Part shown: positions 35,601 through 47,334 of the stretch, in pieces
Layout of the letters: the number at the start of each line of letters is the position of its first letter
Position numbering within the stretch: position 1 is the stretch's first letter
Assembly: GCA_035048485.1 (NCBI GenBank)
Contig: CM068584.1
Span: 63,408,420 to 63,472,419, forward strand
Length of the DNA: 64,000 nt
Reading direction: 5' to 3'
DNA from: Pteria penguin
Lineage: Eukaryota > Mollusca > Bivalvia > Pterioida > Pteriidae
Notes under the pieces: generated by a model
What the model saw: the letters and a program-made list of their open reading frames with translations, nothing else
Databases searched by the model: none
Told to the model about the DNA's origin: nothing
Translations under genes and position numbers: made by a program

Positions 35601-36588
35601 GAGTATCATTTTCCTACTTTTATTTATTTATCAAATATGCAAGTCTGGTCAATTTTATACCGTATATCGGTAATTGTGATAGGATGGAAATTTTGACTGC
35701 TTTTTTTTTTTTTTTTTTTTTTGGTGTTTGAAAATAATTAACAAAATTTAAAAGCGCCAATTTTTCCAACTGCAAAATTAGGAAAGTGTGTCAATTTGAC
35801 CCTCTTTATCACACAATGCTGAGTTTGTATTGAATAAATCCATATAATGTTTAGAACAATACTGAAATACATATCGTTTATTGTCTGGATGAGTGATATT
35901 TCAGCTTTACCTCTACGTACAAATTGCGTAAATTAATGATGTATGTGCAATACAGATACCAGTGCATCTGGGGCCAGTTGTTCGAAACTTTAACCATTGG
36001 TTAAGCTAACCAATGGTTAAATTTCATCTGATTATATCTTTGAAATGAGAAGACTTTAAGTCATAGTCTGTGTACTGATTTGTAGCATATAAAACATGCT
36101 TTGTAATGTAATTTAGATTTTTTATACAGAAATCTTATAAATAAAAGTAATGGTCTCTCAAACTTTAACCACTGTTTAGCTTAACCAGTGGTTAATTTTC
36201 CGAACAACGGGCCCCTGATGTATAATTATTTTTGGCGCATATTATTGGAAATCCACCAATTTTAGAATCGCCAAATTTGCAATGCCAAATACAGAGCAAA
36301 TCTGACAAATTTCTCGACGCCAAATACCCGATATACTGCGTACAAATTCACTTTCTTAGTACATCTGAATTTTGTGATTTAAAAGTGTCCACAACCACTA
36401 TATAAAACAATCTTTATACACTGGAAATGAGGAAAAAACAAACGTGTTTGTGTTTATCTATTCTACTAAATAATTTCAGGACAAGGAAAGGCACAAATGA
36501 CTTGTATCTACAAAGTACCAATTGTAATGCCACCATTGATGTCAATAGACAAGAAGAACGTGTGTATAATGAAATAGAGACAATTTAA
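31479..36588 (+). CDS. Gene B: type I membrane protein with two Cys-rich modules and VYNEI tail (6 exons, 231 aa)
   Basis: Joined exons are 31479..31722, 33012..33131, 33270..33321, 34244..34350, 35535..35598 and 36480..36588, 696 nt in total. All introns are GT-AG, with phases 1, 1, 2, 1, 2. The order is: signal peptide (MGIMHKSVYGALVYYFILNV); module 1 with SCPFGSKRWQQ..SC..YHCM..FLEFC; module 2 with DGCP..MCSIGGRCPS..FLSYEVYKYDGC; a Ser/Thr-rich stalk; a helix (ALSILVVSLLVSMTTL); basic KTRK; and a tail ending EERVYNEIETI. Every junction keeps frame, so the gene looks intact. AATAAA at 36606 is a good polyadenylation signal. Potential N-glycosylation sites lie in the ectodomain. The function is unknown; a receptor with a tyrosine-based tail motif is inference. 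Confidence 0.85.
32590..32705. repeat. (TA)n microsatellite with duplicated flanks, intron 1 of gene B
   Basis: TA repeat at about 32608-32666, flanked on both sides by CTCTGCAAAAMA.ACTAAGATAATAAGATTATAT, a short duplication around the repeat. Confidence 0.9.
33012..33131 (+). CDS. Gene B exon 2 (second Cys module)
   Basis: Acceptor TTCTAATGTAG|ATGG, donor ACAAAT|GTGAGT. It encodes DGCP..C....CPS....SYEVYK and splits a Tyr codon with exon 3. Confidence 0.85.
33270..33321 (+). CDS. Gene B exon 3 (52 nt)
   Basis: Acceptor TTTTTCAAAAG|ACGA, donor GAAAG|GTAGTC. It encodes (Y)DGCYKEEMKATQISIE(R). The Tyr rebuilt at the junction matches the family motif E-V/I-Y-K/R-Y. Confidence 0.8.
33984..34121 (+). 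mobile_element. 5'-truncated tRNA-derived SINE, intron 3 of gene B
   Basis: Starts within the body at AAGATCCCTCACTG and continues with GCATCAGGCAGATG, GTCACCATACATGTGAAGTAATCG and a CAATCAATCAATC tail. The pol III head is absent. Confidence 0.85.
34244..34350 (+). CDS. Gene B exon 4 (Ser/Thr stalk)
   Basis: Acceptor CAAATATTTCAG|AATT, donor CCGACG|GTAATA. It encodes ISATKHISTCSTAIAPYTAV.. through TEEATD, a low-hydrophobicity stalk with an N-Y-S sequon. Confidence 0.75.
35535..35598 (+). CDS. Gene B exon 5 (transmembrane helix)
   Basis: Acceptor TATAGTTACAG|CACT, donor AGTAAA|GTGAGT read as phase 2 (GTA AA|GTGAGT). It encodes ALSILVVSLLVSMTTLTYRIV. Confidence 0.8.
35701..35722. repeat. Poly(T) tract, intron 5 of gene B
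   Basis: About 22 consecutive T. Confidence 0.85.
35970..36215. mobile_element. 246-bp MITE with ~52-bp imperfect TIRs, intron 5 of gene B
   Basis: GGGGCCAGTTGTTCGAAACT at 35970 is matched in reverse by CCGAACAACGGGCCCC ending at 36215. Both arms continue through a TTTAACCA.TGGTTAA palindrome. No ORF. The target duplication is unclear, so the superfamily is unassigned. Confidence 0.85.
36480..36588 (+). CDS. Gene B exon 6 (cytoplasmic tail, stop)
   Basis: Acceptor AAATAATTTCAG|GACA. It encodes KTRKGTNDLYLQ.. and ends QEERVYNEIETI, TAA. The end resembles the EESVYKEIQDI start of gene C's tail exon. Confidence 0.8.
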
Positions 36589-36605
36589 TCAGAAACGTGG
36601 AGCTA

Positions 36606-36611
36606 AATAAA
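36606..36611 (+). terminator. Polyadenylation signal of gene B
   Basis: AATAAA, 18 bp past the stop codon. If used, the 3' UTR is very short. Confidence 0.6.
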
Positions 36612-36673
36612 ACCATGAACCCATTGACAAGAAACACGAGATATGAGCTGAAAAATCAAAGACTGTTATCAAT

Positions 36674-37150
36674 AATTACAGCTGGGTGCAGTCCTTACCT
36701 TACATTCAAGTGCATTTGACAAGTGCAATTCAAGTTTAGTTTTTCGTCCTGAAAACCAATCATAAAGTTTAGTCAAGTGCACTTGATATCATGTTTACTT
36801 TAAAGTAATTCCGTATCCAAGTTTACTATCACGTGACACCAAGTTTACTTTTCACGTTTGTTTATTACAATTATCCAGTTTCGTATAACACGGTAGAAAT
36901 AATTGTCTTATGTACAATAGTGTTTTAGTAGAAAAATATAGTAAATGTACATGTATATAGAGAGTAAACTAAACTTGAAGTGCACTTGGAGTAAACTTTG
37001 AATCAAGTTTAGTACTAAACTTTGAATCAAGTTTACTACTAAACTTGATTCCAAGTTTACTGTGTTGTCGCCAAGTAAACTTGAAAAGCAGTCATAAAGT
37101 TAACTTGAAGTACACTTTATGTAAGGTTAGGACTGCACCTAACTGTAATT
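36674..37150. mobile_element. ~477-bp MITE just downstream of gene B
   Basis: Inverted ends AATTACAGCTGGGTGCAGTCCTTACC (left) and its near-complement ending CTGCACCTAACTGTAATT (right). The inside is rich in AAGTTTACT / AGTAAACTTGA words on both strands. No ORF. The target duplication is not evident. Confidence 0.8.
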
Positions 37151-38690
37151 CATGGAATCAAATCTAGAATTTAGCATTTTCAATGGAATAATTTTTTTTT
37201 TTTGTTCATTTTAATTCTTGTCTTTCATGTAGGTAAAATATGTTGATGCATTGTACTGCTTTTACAATATTACATTTACTTCACCTTCTTCTTTTCCAAT
37301 TAACATTGTAATTTCGTTATCACAAAAATAATAATAAAGGTTCATGTCCAGAATGTTCTCATTGTTTCGTTTTAGTCATTTTAGTTTTTGTTTGTTTGTT
37401 TGGCGAGAGATATGTTACTTATAGTTTGTTTGATTTGTAATTGTTTGTGCCCATTGAAATCCACCGGGTCGGTGAGTAATATTCGGTTTCTTACCAATGA
37501 TACGTGAATGAAAAGTGGGGACACAACATAGGTTAAATACACATTTATCCAAGACAAATGAATTTAAAGAACAATCACAGTTAAAATGTATGTATTGCGT
37601 TTATGAGAAAAGTACTGCATTCTGAACTCTCATTTCAAGTGATATCAAATTGATACAAAATTATTCAAATGTTTATTTAGTGAAATATAGACGAAATCAT
37701 TGTATTGTAAGTAATTTCCTTGACATTCATGTATATTAATATTGTCCGTCTCCGATGTAAGTGTTAGAGGAAGTTTGCAGGGAAATGTTTGAGTGAAACG
37801 AGTTATATTAAGACGGTGGCGTAGCCGAGTCTGTAGAAGTAAAGTAAAAAGAGAGAGAGAGACGAGCGCACTAAGCCATATTGATTTCCTCTTGCATTGT
37901 GACTGCAGTCGCTGGTAGGCATGAATAAATATTAAATTTATTTAACAAAGACCGTACCTTCCATTTAATAAGGGGAATGGACTGCGTCATTGTGAAAATG
38001 GGGTGTGAAAAATTTACATCTATCTCGCTGGGACACTAAATAACCATTTCGTATCATTTTTACAGAATGTTATCTATATATGAAAAGCTTCAGTGCCCAT
38101 GAAATTTTGAAATTGAATTCCATGTAGATTTTGCAGTAGACCAGTGTGCACATAATGCACCTGGCTGCACAGTCAAAGGCATGTGCATGCAATGAATTTT
38201 GGAAAGAGGTATGTCGATCGTCAGTTTGATGAAATATCTACACACGATTGTCCTTTGATTTTGAAGAACTATCGCATATAATAGAATTTCTCATTTTTTT
38301 CAACCCATGTAAAATGACGATTTATAATTCACATCGGTAGGGGTGGATCATAAGAAATTCCAATAAATAATTGACGAATTATAAAGTTATGGTTGACAAT
38401 ATTATAATATACTATGAATATTGATATAAGAAGTAAAACATACCTAGACATATTAATTTACTATATTCGTGTGTCGTGATTATTACTGTTTTTACCGCGA
38501 TCGGCCCGTCATCTTAACACATGGACAGAGGCGTTCATGTTTATACACGAACATTCGATGGCCCCCAGCTTATATAATTCTAATTTGTGAGTGCTCGATT
38601 TAGAATTTGAAAAATCCAACGACAATCGTTCATAGACGTATTAACGTTTTAGATATATCATAACAAAATTTGACTATACTACGAAAATAT
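37151..38690. other. Intergenic, nothing recognised
   Basis: AT-rich. A short GA run is at 37848-37862. No exon with family signature was found on either strand. Confidence 0.5.
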
Positions 38691-40080
38691 TTGAGTGTTT
38701 ACCCACTACTTATCAACATCATTTATGAAAGTAGCTGAACCTTGAACTTAGCTAACACCCCCCCCCCCCCCATTTTTTTTTTAATTTCTAAATTTCTAAT
38801 CCTATTGCAAATGAAGCACAATGGGTAGTAGTATCAGAATATTTAACCTAAAGTCCTTGTTTTCCGCTTACAAGCAGATTCATCTCAGACTAACAATCTT
38901 TCTGTGTTACGGTACTTGCGATAATGGGAAGCCTAGATACACCTCATAGCTAATCATCTATCGCGTTCATGACGAGACTAGCCATTGTACTGCGGGTTCA
39001 ACACAACCCTCTTTTGTATCTGACATTTTGACACACAAAGGTTTCCAGATCAGCTGATCAACTGATACATATTTTTACTGAATATAAAGAAAATTATGAT
39101 TTAGCATATTATAATACTGCTGATTGGATATGCTAAACTTATCCAGCAAAGTAATGTTTATTATTAAATGTATACTTGATTATAGGGAAGTATTGTCGAG
39201 GGACACTTAAGTTTACGGAAAACTGTAAAACTAAATACCAATTTTATTTCAAGGGGGCTCTGTTATTTCAATAGCTGCCTTCCTCTACGGCAGCTTTCAT
39301 TCACCTCCTTTAAATAAGTCTTCTATCATTCATTTTCATATGATCAACACTTCTAAGTGTTAAAAAGTATAAAGAAAGCATTAAAGTTAGAGGTTCATAT
39401 AACTTCATTTGACATTGCATAAATGAATGTAAATTTGAGCATTGTGAATATCGAAGAATTGTTTATTTTTCATTTATTTATTATTATATTTTTTCTTTAT
39501 TATTATTATTGTTGTTGTTAATGCCATTGATGTCGCTTTTATTTTTTGTCAATTTCATCATCATATTTCCCCTGTTGAACAAAAATAATTGATGAGAGCA
39601 ACACCGCGATACACAAATTTAGTTTTGTAAGGAAACGTACGGGGCAGAGATACTTTGCCTTTGAAATAAACTCTTCAGTCGTCCCGTAAAACGACATTTA
39701 AGCAGCAAATATTTCCTTTACCATGTTATATGACAGAAGCAAACACTATGTAATTTATTTCCTTGTTATGTATCTACTCATGTGTTATTCTAATTGAAAA
39801 TGTATTTTCGGTCTCCGATGTACACGTGCAGGATACTTACAAGGAATATATTTTTATTTGTATCAAACACGTATCACAATTTATGTCGAATTTTTTTCCG
39901 TGAGCAAAAATGTATGTGTGTGTGTGTGTGTCGGAGGGGGGGGGGGGGGTTGTTACATTATTCAACACAATTGAAACCTCACATAATAGAAAATACATGT
40001 TTACAAATATAAGAAAACGAAAGCATAAAGACTCCAGACTCAGCCGTATGACAGAGTATGACAAGGCATGTAATTAAGGC
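38690..40080. repeat. Duplicated non-coding block D, copy 1
   Basis: Shares with 60870-62250 and 62260-63990 a series of blocks in order: GAAAGTAG.TGAACCTTGA followed by a C-run; TCCTTGTTTTCCGCTTA.AAGCAGATT; TGTGTTACGGTACTTGCGATAA; ATCTGACATTTTGACACAC; TTTCAAGGGGGC; and CTCCGATGTACACGT.CAGGA. There are poly(C) and (TG)n-poly(G) tracts. No convincing conserved reading frame. Confidence 0.75.
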
Positions 40081-40689
40081 AATACACAATTATATAATGT
40101 TGCAAAAAAAAAAACCGCCAAAACATACCATTACGTCATTGTGACGTCACTATGGCCCAGTGCATTATATGAAGCAGAGACACTGCAACGGTCAACGTGC
40201 CAAGAAAAACGCTGTAGTGCAACCTTTTCCTCAACTCTGTTTGTTGTGTAATTTCACATAAAGACTGTTCTATATCTATTTGAAATGCACCTTGCTGGGC
40301 TTAACTTGTAGAGTATAAAATATCATCAGAATTTCACTTTAATTAGACAATGTCTCATAAGACTACACCATTCACCAATTCCATCACAGTATTTCTACAC
40401 AAATACGCCTCTTAGAAGTTTATAAATATTCTTGATAGGTTTCCATTTATTATTTACAACAAAATTTCACTTGTTGAATGTTTGTTGTTAATACTACATG
40501 TGTTTTATATATAGCAGTCAAGTGACTGCAAACAACCAGGGATAACTTTTAAATGTGCGAAAACTTGTTAAATTATTTGCATTTTTACCATTTTCGCAGA
40601 AATAATTTAATTTGTTTCTTATGAGGTTTTCAATACAGACTATAAAATGCCAATCACGTCGTGGAGTGCCTTAATGTTACTGCGAAAAG

Positions 40690-40872
40690 AGAAAACAGAA
40701 GATATCTGACAAAATTGTATGCCACAAACCACCAAAGACCTGCACACAAGACATGATAATAGTACAGTGTACCCGAAAAAACATTACAAAATATTCGATT
40801 GTGTTGCTGTTACGACACCGATTTAAGACGGTCAATTGAAGTAACTAACGTCACTCAATTGGAGTGGTTACA
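40690..40872 (+). repeat. Dispersed repeat family R1, copy 3
   Basis: GACCTGCACACAAGACATGATAATAGTA and the TTGAAGTAACTAACGTCACTCAATTGG end match the copy at 23838-24045. Confidence 0.75.
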
Positions 40873-42240
40873 AGAACGATAACCATAAAACTTGCCTTGC
40901 TTAATGACTGGATGAAGAATTCATATTTGCCTATTACTGTACTGTAATGTACTGAACCAAAAGTTTTAATCTGTATACATAAATAAAACTACCGCGTTGA
41001 TAATAATATTTATAGATACAGGAGGACAATGTGGAGTCAGCCTATCCCTAACGTTCATTTAACTTATTTTAATGGGAGCCATTTTCGCGGAATGAGCACA
41101 CTTTGTGCGCAAATTCATGAACTTGCTAATGATATTATAAATCATTATTGTTCTGATAATTTGCAACTTCCCCCCTTTTTGTGCATTTTTTTTCGATACA
41201 AAAGGTTGCACTTATATATGTACTCGTACAGTGCTCTGTACGAACTATTTATATGCTTTGATTTGAAATACCCAGATCAGGTGTCGCACAAAGCGATTTT
41301 AACTGTAAGGTATTCTCCAACAGACCAAAGTTCACATTAAACAAAAGTTTACAAAACCAAACTAGGGGTGGGGGGGGGGGAGTTGTTTGGGAGGTGAGTA
41401 AAAAACTTCGGTGGAAATATGAATTTGTATTCGTGTGTGTTTTATTTTAAGTATAAACGAGTTTGTAGATGTGTAGCTATATTTTGGACTGGATATCAGC
41501 AACGTAAAGTTCGCCAAGGTCATCCCGCAAAAAAACCCCAAAAACAAAACAAAACAAAAAATAATAAAATTAAGTAAAATAAAAATCCGTATTATTCTTT
41601 AAAATATAACCGGTACGCTGTGAGGTGTATCGTGAATGCTAGTTCACACCACTGACAGATACCACGAAATACTTGCCATGAGAAATTGAATTAAATTTTA
41701 TAAATATTCTAACGAATATAGAGAGACAAATAGTCTAATACATAGACTGACTCAAATGAAACTCGAAACTGTGACGGGCTCTACTAGCACATTGATGGTA
41801 CAAATATGTTGGATTTATCCTGAAAAGCATACATATGTTAGGAATGACAAGTAAAGGGAAATACATGTTTACGGCAAAATGTGACGATAGATTTCATTGT
41901 AACTGGAACAAGATCATTTCAATAGCGCACTTCCCCCTCTTCACCGATCCTTCATCTCCATAGGCGTATGCGTTTATTGATTTATCTAGTTTTATTTTCA
42001 TATCAACATATCTTTGACAAATGGCACCGTATTTGTCGAAACAAAGGGTTACATAAACGGATTATATGTATTCCCAAAAATGTAATGTTATTTGGACGGT
42101 AAACATTTTGAGGAAATATTTCCTATTATGAAATCAATTATATCATGTAGTTCACACATTACATTTATGTTCTACATAGAAAGAGAGGTAACTCCTAAAT
42201 ATTTCATAACGAAATGTAATTATTGTGGTAACGTGAAACT

Positions 42241-42475
42241 GGGATGGACTAGTGAATGAGGTGTTCGGCTCAGGACTGAGAGGTCCAGGGTTCGACTCCC
42301 GCCCTGTGCGCACCGGTGTTCTGCTTTCGGATGAGATATTAAAAACCGAGTTCCCTTGTCAATGTTGGCGTGGCACGTAAAACATCCACACTAAGGAGGA
42401 TGGGTCTAAATGTCTTTGTAATGCATCAGGCAGATGAAAAAATCGTGGAGAGGCGTAAAACAATATTCAATCAAT
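42241..42475 (+). mobile_element. Diverged tRNA-derived SINE
   Basis: B box GGTTCGACTCC (42289-42299), then CTTTCGGATGAGATATTAAAAACCGAG, GTGGCACGTAAA, GCATCAGGCAGATG and an ATATTCAATCAAT tail. The A-box part (ATGGACTAGTG) is altered, and part of the 3' body (GTCACCATATACGTGA) is missing. Confidence 0.85.
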
Positions 42476-42567
42476 GGTAAACATCTTTAGGATGTAATGA
42501 AATTTGGGGTCTTATACTTTGTGAAAAACACAAAAAATATAGCATTGTAAAGGAACACAAACATTCT

Positions 42568-42719
42568 GTATTGCAAATGTTCGGCCTCACGACCTTTATC
42601 AAGCAATTTTTCAGAAGCTTGTGTATCTTTGAAACGTAAGCATGGGTTTTACTTAGCTTTGTATTTGTCATCTGAAAAAATTGCTTGATAAAGATCGTGA
42701 AGCCGAAAATTTGCGATAC
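42568..42719. repeat. Inverted repeat with ~48-bp arms
   Basis: The arms read, outward from the loop, TCTGAAAAA.TTGCTTGATAAAG.TCGTGA.GCCGAA..TTTGC. The left arm is on minus (42617-42568) and the right on plus (42671-42719). Each arm has a TTGATAA..GAAA/GAAC layout like a degenerate hammerhead core. No coding content. Confidence 0.7.
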
Positions 42720-43379
42720 AGAGTGTCTGTATACCTTTACTTTTTTATGTACCGGACTTCCCTTTAGAGGACTTCTTCGAATATTTATAGCATTGTAAAT
42801 CAGAAAATATGGCACAGGCAAAACTTGGTGTGGAATTTGATTACTTTGATCTTTTCACAAACTTCGCTAAATCGATAGCAAAGTAGCACGATGTGATCAA
42901 TAAAGAAGTTGGAAAAAGAGAGAAGGAAGAATACTACAAAAGTCATAATAATTGCATGGGAGGGCTTAACAACTCTTTAACGGTTATTTTATGTTAACAC
43001 CTCTGTTATTTCAGAATTTTAATTTGCGGCCGAGGCAAATGAAAACGTTGGCAAGTTTGAAGCATTTTCCAGTAGAAAAAACACTGCGCCCCTGATGTAC
43101 ACCAAGAATAATACTCGAAAAATCAGTAATATTTGTACTTTATGGTTTAAGTTATATATTTTACACCACGAAACTATGCTTTGCCCCAATATAGATGCAC
43201 TACAGTGCTCTGCTGTATTAATAAATATACGAGCGAGTTATACGCTTTCATCTACAATAGGTTCATTTGACATCGCATAAACCTACTTCTACATTTATTT
43301 AATGTCAAACAGAATTGATCTGGGGAATGCTGTACTCGGTCATTGATCAGCTTGTTCTATGTAACGATCATCGAGGCAC

Positions 43380-43940
43380 ATCTCCAAATTCGAATTAAGG
43401 CAAAGGCCGAGGTAAAGGTTACGACGTCAAAATGTTTGGTATCGACAGCAAGGTCTTGCCAGGAATATCCGTGTGTAGTATGAGTGCCCAGTCCCTTTTG
43501 GTAAGATAACAAAGTTATGGGGTACAATCGTTTGATACCAACATACATGTCTTGCCACAAGTAATTCACATATGTAATTAAAAAAGTTCAAATGTGGGTC
43601 AAACGTCAAGGTCAATATCACAAGGTTAAACATATTTGGTACCGACAGAAACATCTTCCCATAGAAAATACACATCTTAAGTATGAAAGCCCCATCTCTT
43701 TTGTTTCATAAGTTGTGATAGGTATATATGTTCTATATTTATTATGAACAAAGGTAATGTATTCAAAAGTAGATCAAACATCAAGAAGGTACCGAGGTAA
43801 AAAAAATGGTCTCGGTTTTGACAAAAGGAAGCTTGTATGAAGGTCCCATCTCACTGGTTCAAAAGTTAACGTCAAGGTTGAAGTTTTCTGTACAGAGAGA
43901 CGGATAGACACACAGGCACACGGACACGGTGATCTCATTA
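43380..43940. repeat. Diverged tandem repeat, GGTCAAA.CGTCAAGGTCAA type
   Basis: Three loose units share TTTGGTAYCGACAG, GCCCCATCTCTTTTG/GTCCCATCTCACTGG, CATAAGTT and CGTCAAGGT. The unit is about 170-180 bp. It is interrupted at 43721 by a piece of the 1591-1940 repeat family. The end has TACAGAGAGACGGATAGACACACAGG. Confidence 0.65.
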
Positions 43941-46428
43941 TAAACTTTCAAATTTCGTATAAATATCTCTTATGCTATTTTAGGTAAAGAAACAAACATC
44001 CACCCCCCCCCCCCCCCCCGCAAGAAAAAATAACAATAAGGAGAGGAAGGAGGTTTGAAAGAAAAAGAATTGATTTTCCATAATGAATATAATACATTCA
44101 TTTTCATTTTATTTATTAAAGGAAGTTAATTGTGTTTGAATATGACATTAAGAGACAGATGAGTAAATGAATTTATATTTGTATATTACTGAAAGTAATA
44201 AATATCTTTTACTGAAATTGAGAATTGGAAAATGAACCATGGGTATAGACATTGTCGTGTAAGTTAATTCAGTCCGTGTTCTAAATCGAAAGTAGATTTT
44301 TTTCGTAAACGGAATATTGACTGCTAAGTAATCTAGGTATTGAAACTAATCTGAAAAAGTGATTAAAACGAATAGTGTTGCAAAAACAACGGAGTTTGTA
44401 CAGTATGAACTCAAACATATCTGGTTTCGATAGACAGATTACAGGTTAAGCTATAGCTTACAAGGACTCTGACTTTGTAAGGTGCACAACAATCTTTAAC
44501 GTACCCATTACACTATACATAAAATGTCCCATTGATGAGCTGAAAATGTGCACGAAATTAGAGCCCACGTTACAGGTAGATCCCTAGACATAAAACCTAT
44601 AGGTGGGTAGCTAAATTTCGGGTTGGATAGCAGTAGCTTAAATGTGCCTCTCGCCAAGGTCGTCCTGCTACAACATCTAAAAGGATACTTTTACTACCTC
44701 AAGATTTTGAAATTGCTAAATTGATGGGGAAGAACAAGATGATCCATTGGAGCAAGGGCAAGAATCTTGCTCGAGACAAAAGAAAATGTGGGTAAAAATT
44801 CTCCCTACAAAAGATTAAAAAGAAATACTGATAGATTTCCCTTTTAACCGTTCAATCCACCATTCAGTTTTTGCCTCTTAGAACTGGGTGTTCTAATATA
44901 TCTACAGTACTTTGTTGTATAAACAAATGTATGCTTGCATTAGAATCATATGTATCTGGTGTCGTACAACGCGATATTATCTATTATACAATAACAAACA
45001 AAATGTTCAGCGGATATTCATCTAGAGCATTGAAGAACTTGACGCATGCATTGGTCATCAAGCTCAATCTCGTTAAAATAAATAAAATTGCATTACCTTT
45101 AAGGGTATTTTGAAATGAACTACATATTGTGGTCCATACATTACATTTATTTTTACAAGGAAAAGAAAGCTAACTCCTTTTTACTTCATCACATAAGGCA
45201 ATTATAATGTGGCATTAAATCTTTAGAATGTATCAAAGGTTAGTTTTGTATTACGCATTATGAAAAAAAAAACCCATTGCATCGTAAATTAGAAAAATAA
45301 ATCATAAGAGAGACAAGAGATGAGAATGTGGAAACTAAATGCCTTTGATAACCCACACTTTTGAACTTCACTGTATGACGGGAGCAGGGCGATGTGGCCT
45401 GAAAGGGGTTTGAACAGGACTGTAGGCAGTATATAAAAGAGCCATTTGAGAACATGGTATTAAAAAGTATTTTACAGTCACTTACACCAATTAACTCAAG
45501 TAAAAAACAAAAGTTTCTCGTTAGAGTCAAAAGAAATGTTGATAAGTGTAAGGTTTTCTCAAACAACGAATACCATCGAGTCCCTGACTTGAATTTAAAC
45601 AAAACCTGACACAGCAATCTTAATTCCTTTGAACTGTTTAAATAAAAGAAACCCTAAAAGAAGGAGGGGTATTGGTTTATTTTTCAGAATTAATATGATA
45701 ATTTCATTTTGATCTCATTTATTATTCGAAATCACTTTAGTCTAATTTAATACCAAGAAACAGCTGCGGAAATCAAGGTGTATTTTTTGTTTAATAGGCA
45801 AAAACTTGCAAATCCTACTTGATATGAAACTTAAGATGAACGTTTAGAGCACTGAACTGAACGAAGTATTTTTGATAGCAGGAGTCAGAGGCAATGTGGA
45901 CAAAGAATAGGTACAATGTAGTAATACATTTGAGAACGATATATCGTGGTTATACATGTCTGAAGGCTAATGTGTAGACCAATCAGAATTGTCAAAACAA
46001 CACAAGTGAATTAGAATCTACAAAACATGCTTCTCTTAAAAACATACATGTATAGTGATAAATAGAGGGAAACATGTGTTTACTGCAAAATGTGACACTT
46101 GATATCATTGTTGTTGAAACTGTCACAAGATCTGTGTTATTTCAGTAGAGTCTTTCCGCCATCCTCCATCTCTCATTTTTTAAAATATTGATCAAAATAA
46201 TGCTTTATATAGATGAATTGTAATTTAAGTCGATCTAACCAAATCTGGGGAGTAAACATGTTGAAAAAATAATTTGCTTAAATACTGTATCATAATTTGC
46301 GGGTTGAAAGAACGTATCTGTTGCACCCGTTACACTGACTAATATACACAAATTTAGTTAACACATGTACATTTTAGGGGTATTTCAAAATCATTTTGGA
46401 TTTGAGGTTCACGCAAACTTAATAAACT

Positions 46429-46562
46429 TTTCACAATGGAAATAAATATAGAATAAATATAGAGCATATATGCCGTTTAATTTTGTGCTCCAGATACGCA
46501 TTTCGACAACTTATGTCTCATCAGTGATGCTCTTGGCCAAATGATTGGAATTATAACATATA
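46429..46562 (-). repeat. Second copy of the 334-bp repeat (partial), hammerhead-like core
   Basis: On the minus strand: TTCCAATCATTTGGCCAAGAGCATCA, then CTGATGA (46524-46518), hairpin GACATAAGTTGTC and GAAA (46504-46501), then TGCGTATCTGG.GCACAAAATTAAACGG and TATATGCTCTATATTTATTC. The core agrees with the hammerhead consensus at all eleven fixed positions. A closing stem III followed by UH is not evident. Confidence 0.6.
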
Positions 46563-46854
46563 TACCATTCAATGTGGAAATAAAGGTAACTCCTATTTAA
46601 TTCATCTCGAAATGTAATTTTAATATGACATCAAATATTTATAATATATTGAAGTTTAGTTTTAGGTTATACTCTTTAACAAAACAGGAACATAGTACCC
46701 TTATTAGAAACAGAAAAGAGAGACGAAAAAGTGTAGATAATATCACATCACACTTTAAACTCACTGAAAATAATGGAAAAGAGCGACGTCATCCGATAGG
46801 GTCTTGGAAGAGTATCGTAAGCAATATAATATAATACAAGAACAATATTGACTA

Positions 46855-47330
46855 CCCTATTTAGATCCAACATAACAGTGTGGAGTTATGACCAGGACGC
46901 TGATTTAGACAATGACTGACTTGACCTTTACTTTCGAGATATGAACTTAAGTCAAGATCCTGTCACACTTTTGGGTTACGAACAACAATTCGGTGAAAGA
47001 ATATCGGATGATAATCGAACTTTGCAGGAAGATGTCATGTTCCGGACAGAAATTTTGGCTATATATGCACTGTCACCTTGACCTTAAATATATGACCTTG
47101 GATTATGTCGTGACATTTATTGGTCATTTACAACAATTTTGTGAAATATTATCCAAATTCAACTTGGTAGTAAGAAGGAAGACTCTGGACAATGGGGTTT
47201 TTATATGTGCACTGTGACCTTGACCTTGAAGATAAGACCATGTGTCGAGATCACGACACATTCTTTAGCCTTGTACAACAATTTTGTGAAATACTACCAT
47301 GATCAGACGAGGGGCTAAAAAGTAATGACC
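46855..47330 (+). repeat. Second GACCTTGACC array, about 4 units
   Basis: Same units as 29515-30960 (CACTGTGACCTTGACCTTGAAGATAAGACCATG). It leads into unique sequence homologous to 30960-31730, so array and gene flank were duplicated together. Confidence 0.85.
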
Positions 47331-47334
47331 AAGA

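Larger units (their letters stand above)
41000..46600. repeat. Diverged, partly repeated blocks related to block D
   Basis: Recurrent pieces include TACAGTGCTCTG/TACAGTACTTTG (41230, 43200, 44906), GTTTACKGCAAAATGTGAC (41868, 46078), AGGTAACTCCTA (42187, 46583) and ATGTGACxxTxGATxTCATTGT. They suggest old local duplications at roughly 1.5-2 kb spacing. Poly(G) at 41366 and poly(C) at 44001 occur here. A SINE and an inverted repeat are nested. Confidence 0.6.

Noticed and set aside
42471..42821. 116-aa minus-strand ORF
   Set aside because: It runs across the inverted repeat at 42568-42719, with no domain or splice context.
45380..45610. Plus-strand coding-looking frame (ENMVLKSILQSLTPINSSKK..VPDLNLNKT)
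   Set aside because: About 55 codons open without a clear ATG, splice sites or known homologue. Composition alone could explain it.
45258..45617. 119-aa minus-strand ORF rich in Phe/Leu/Ser
   Set aside because: Antisense of AT-rich sequence; no recognisable pattern.
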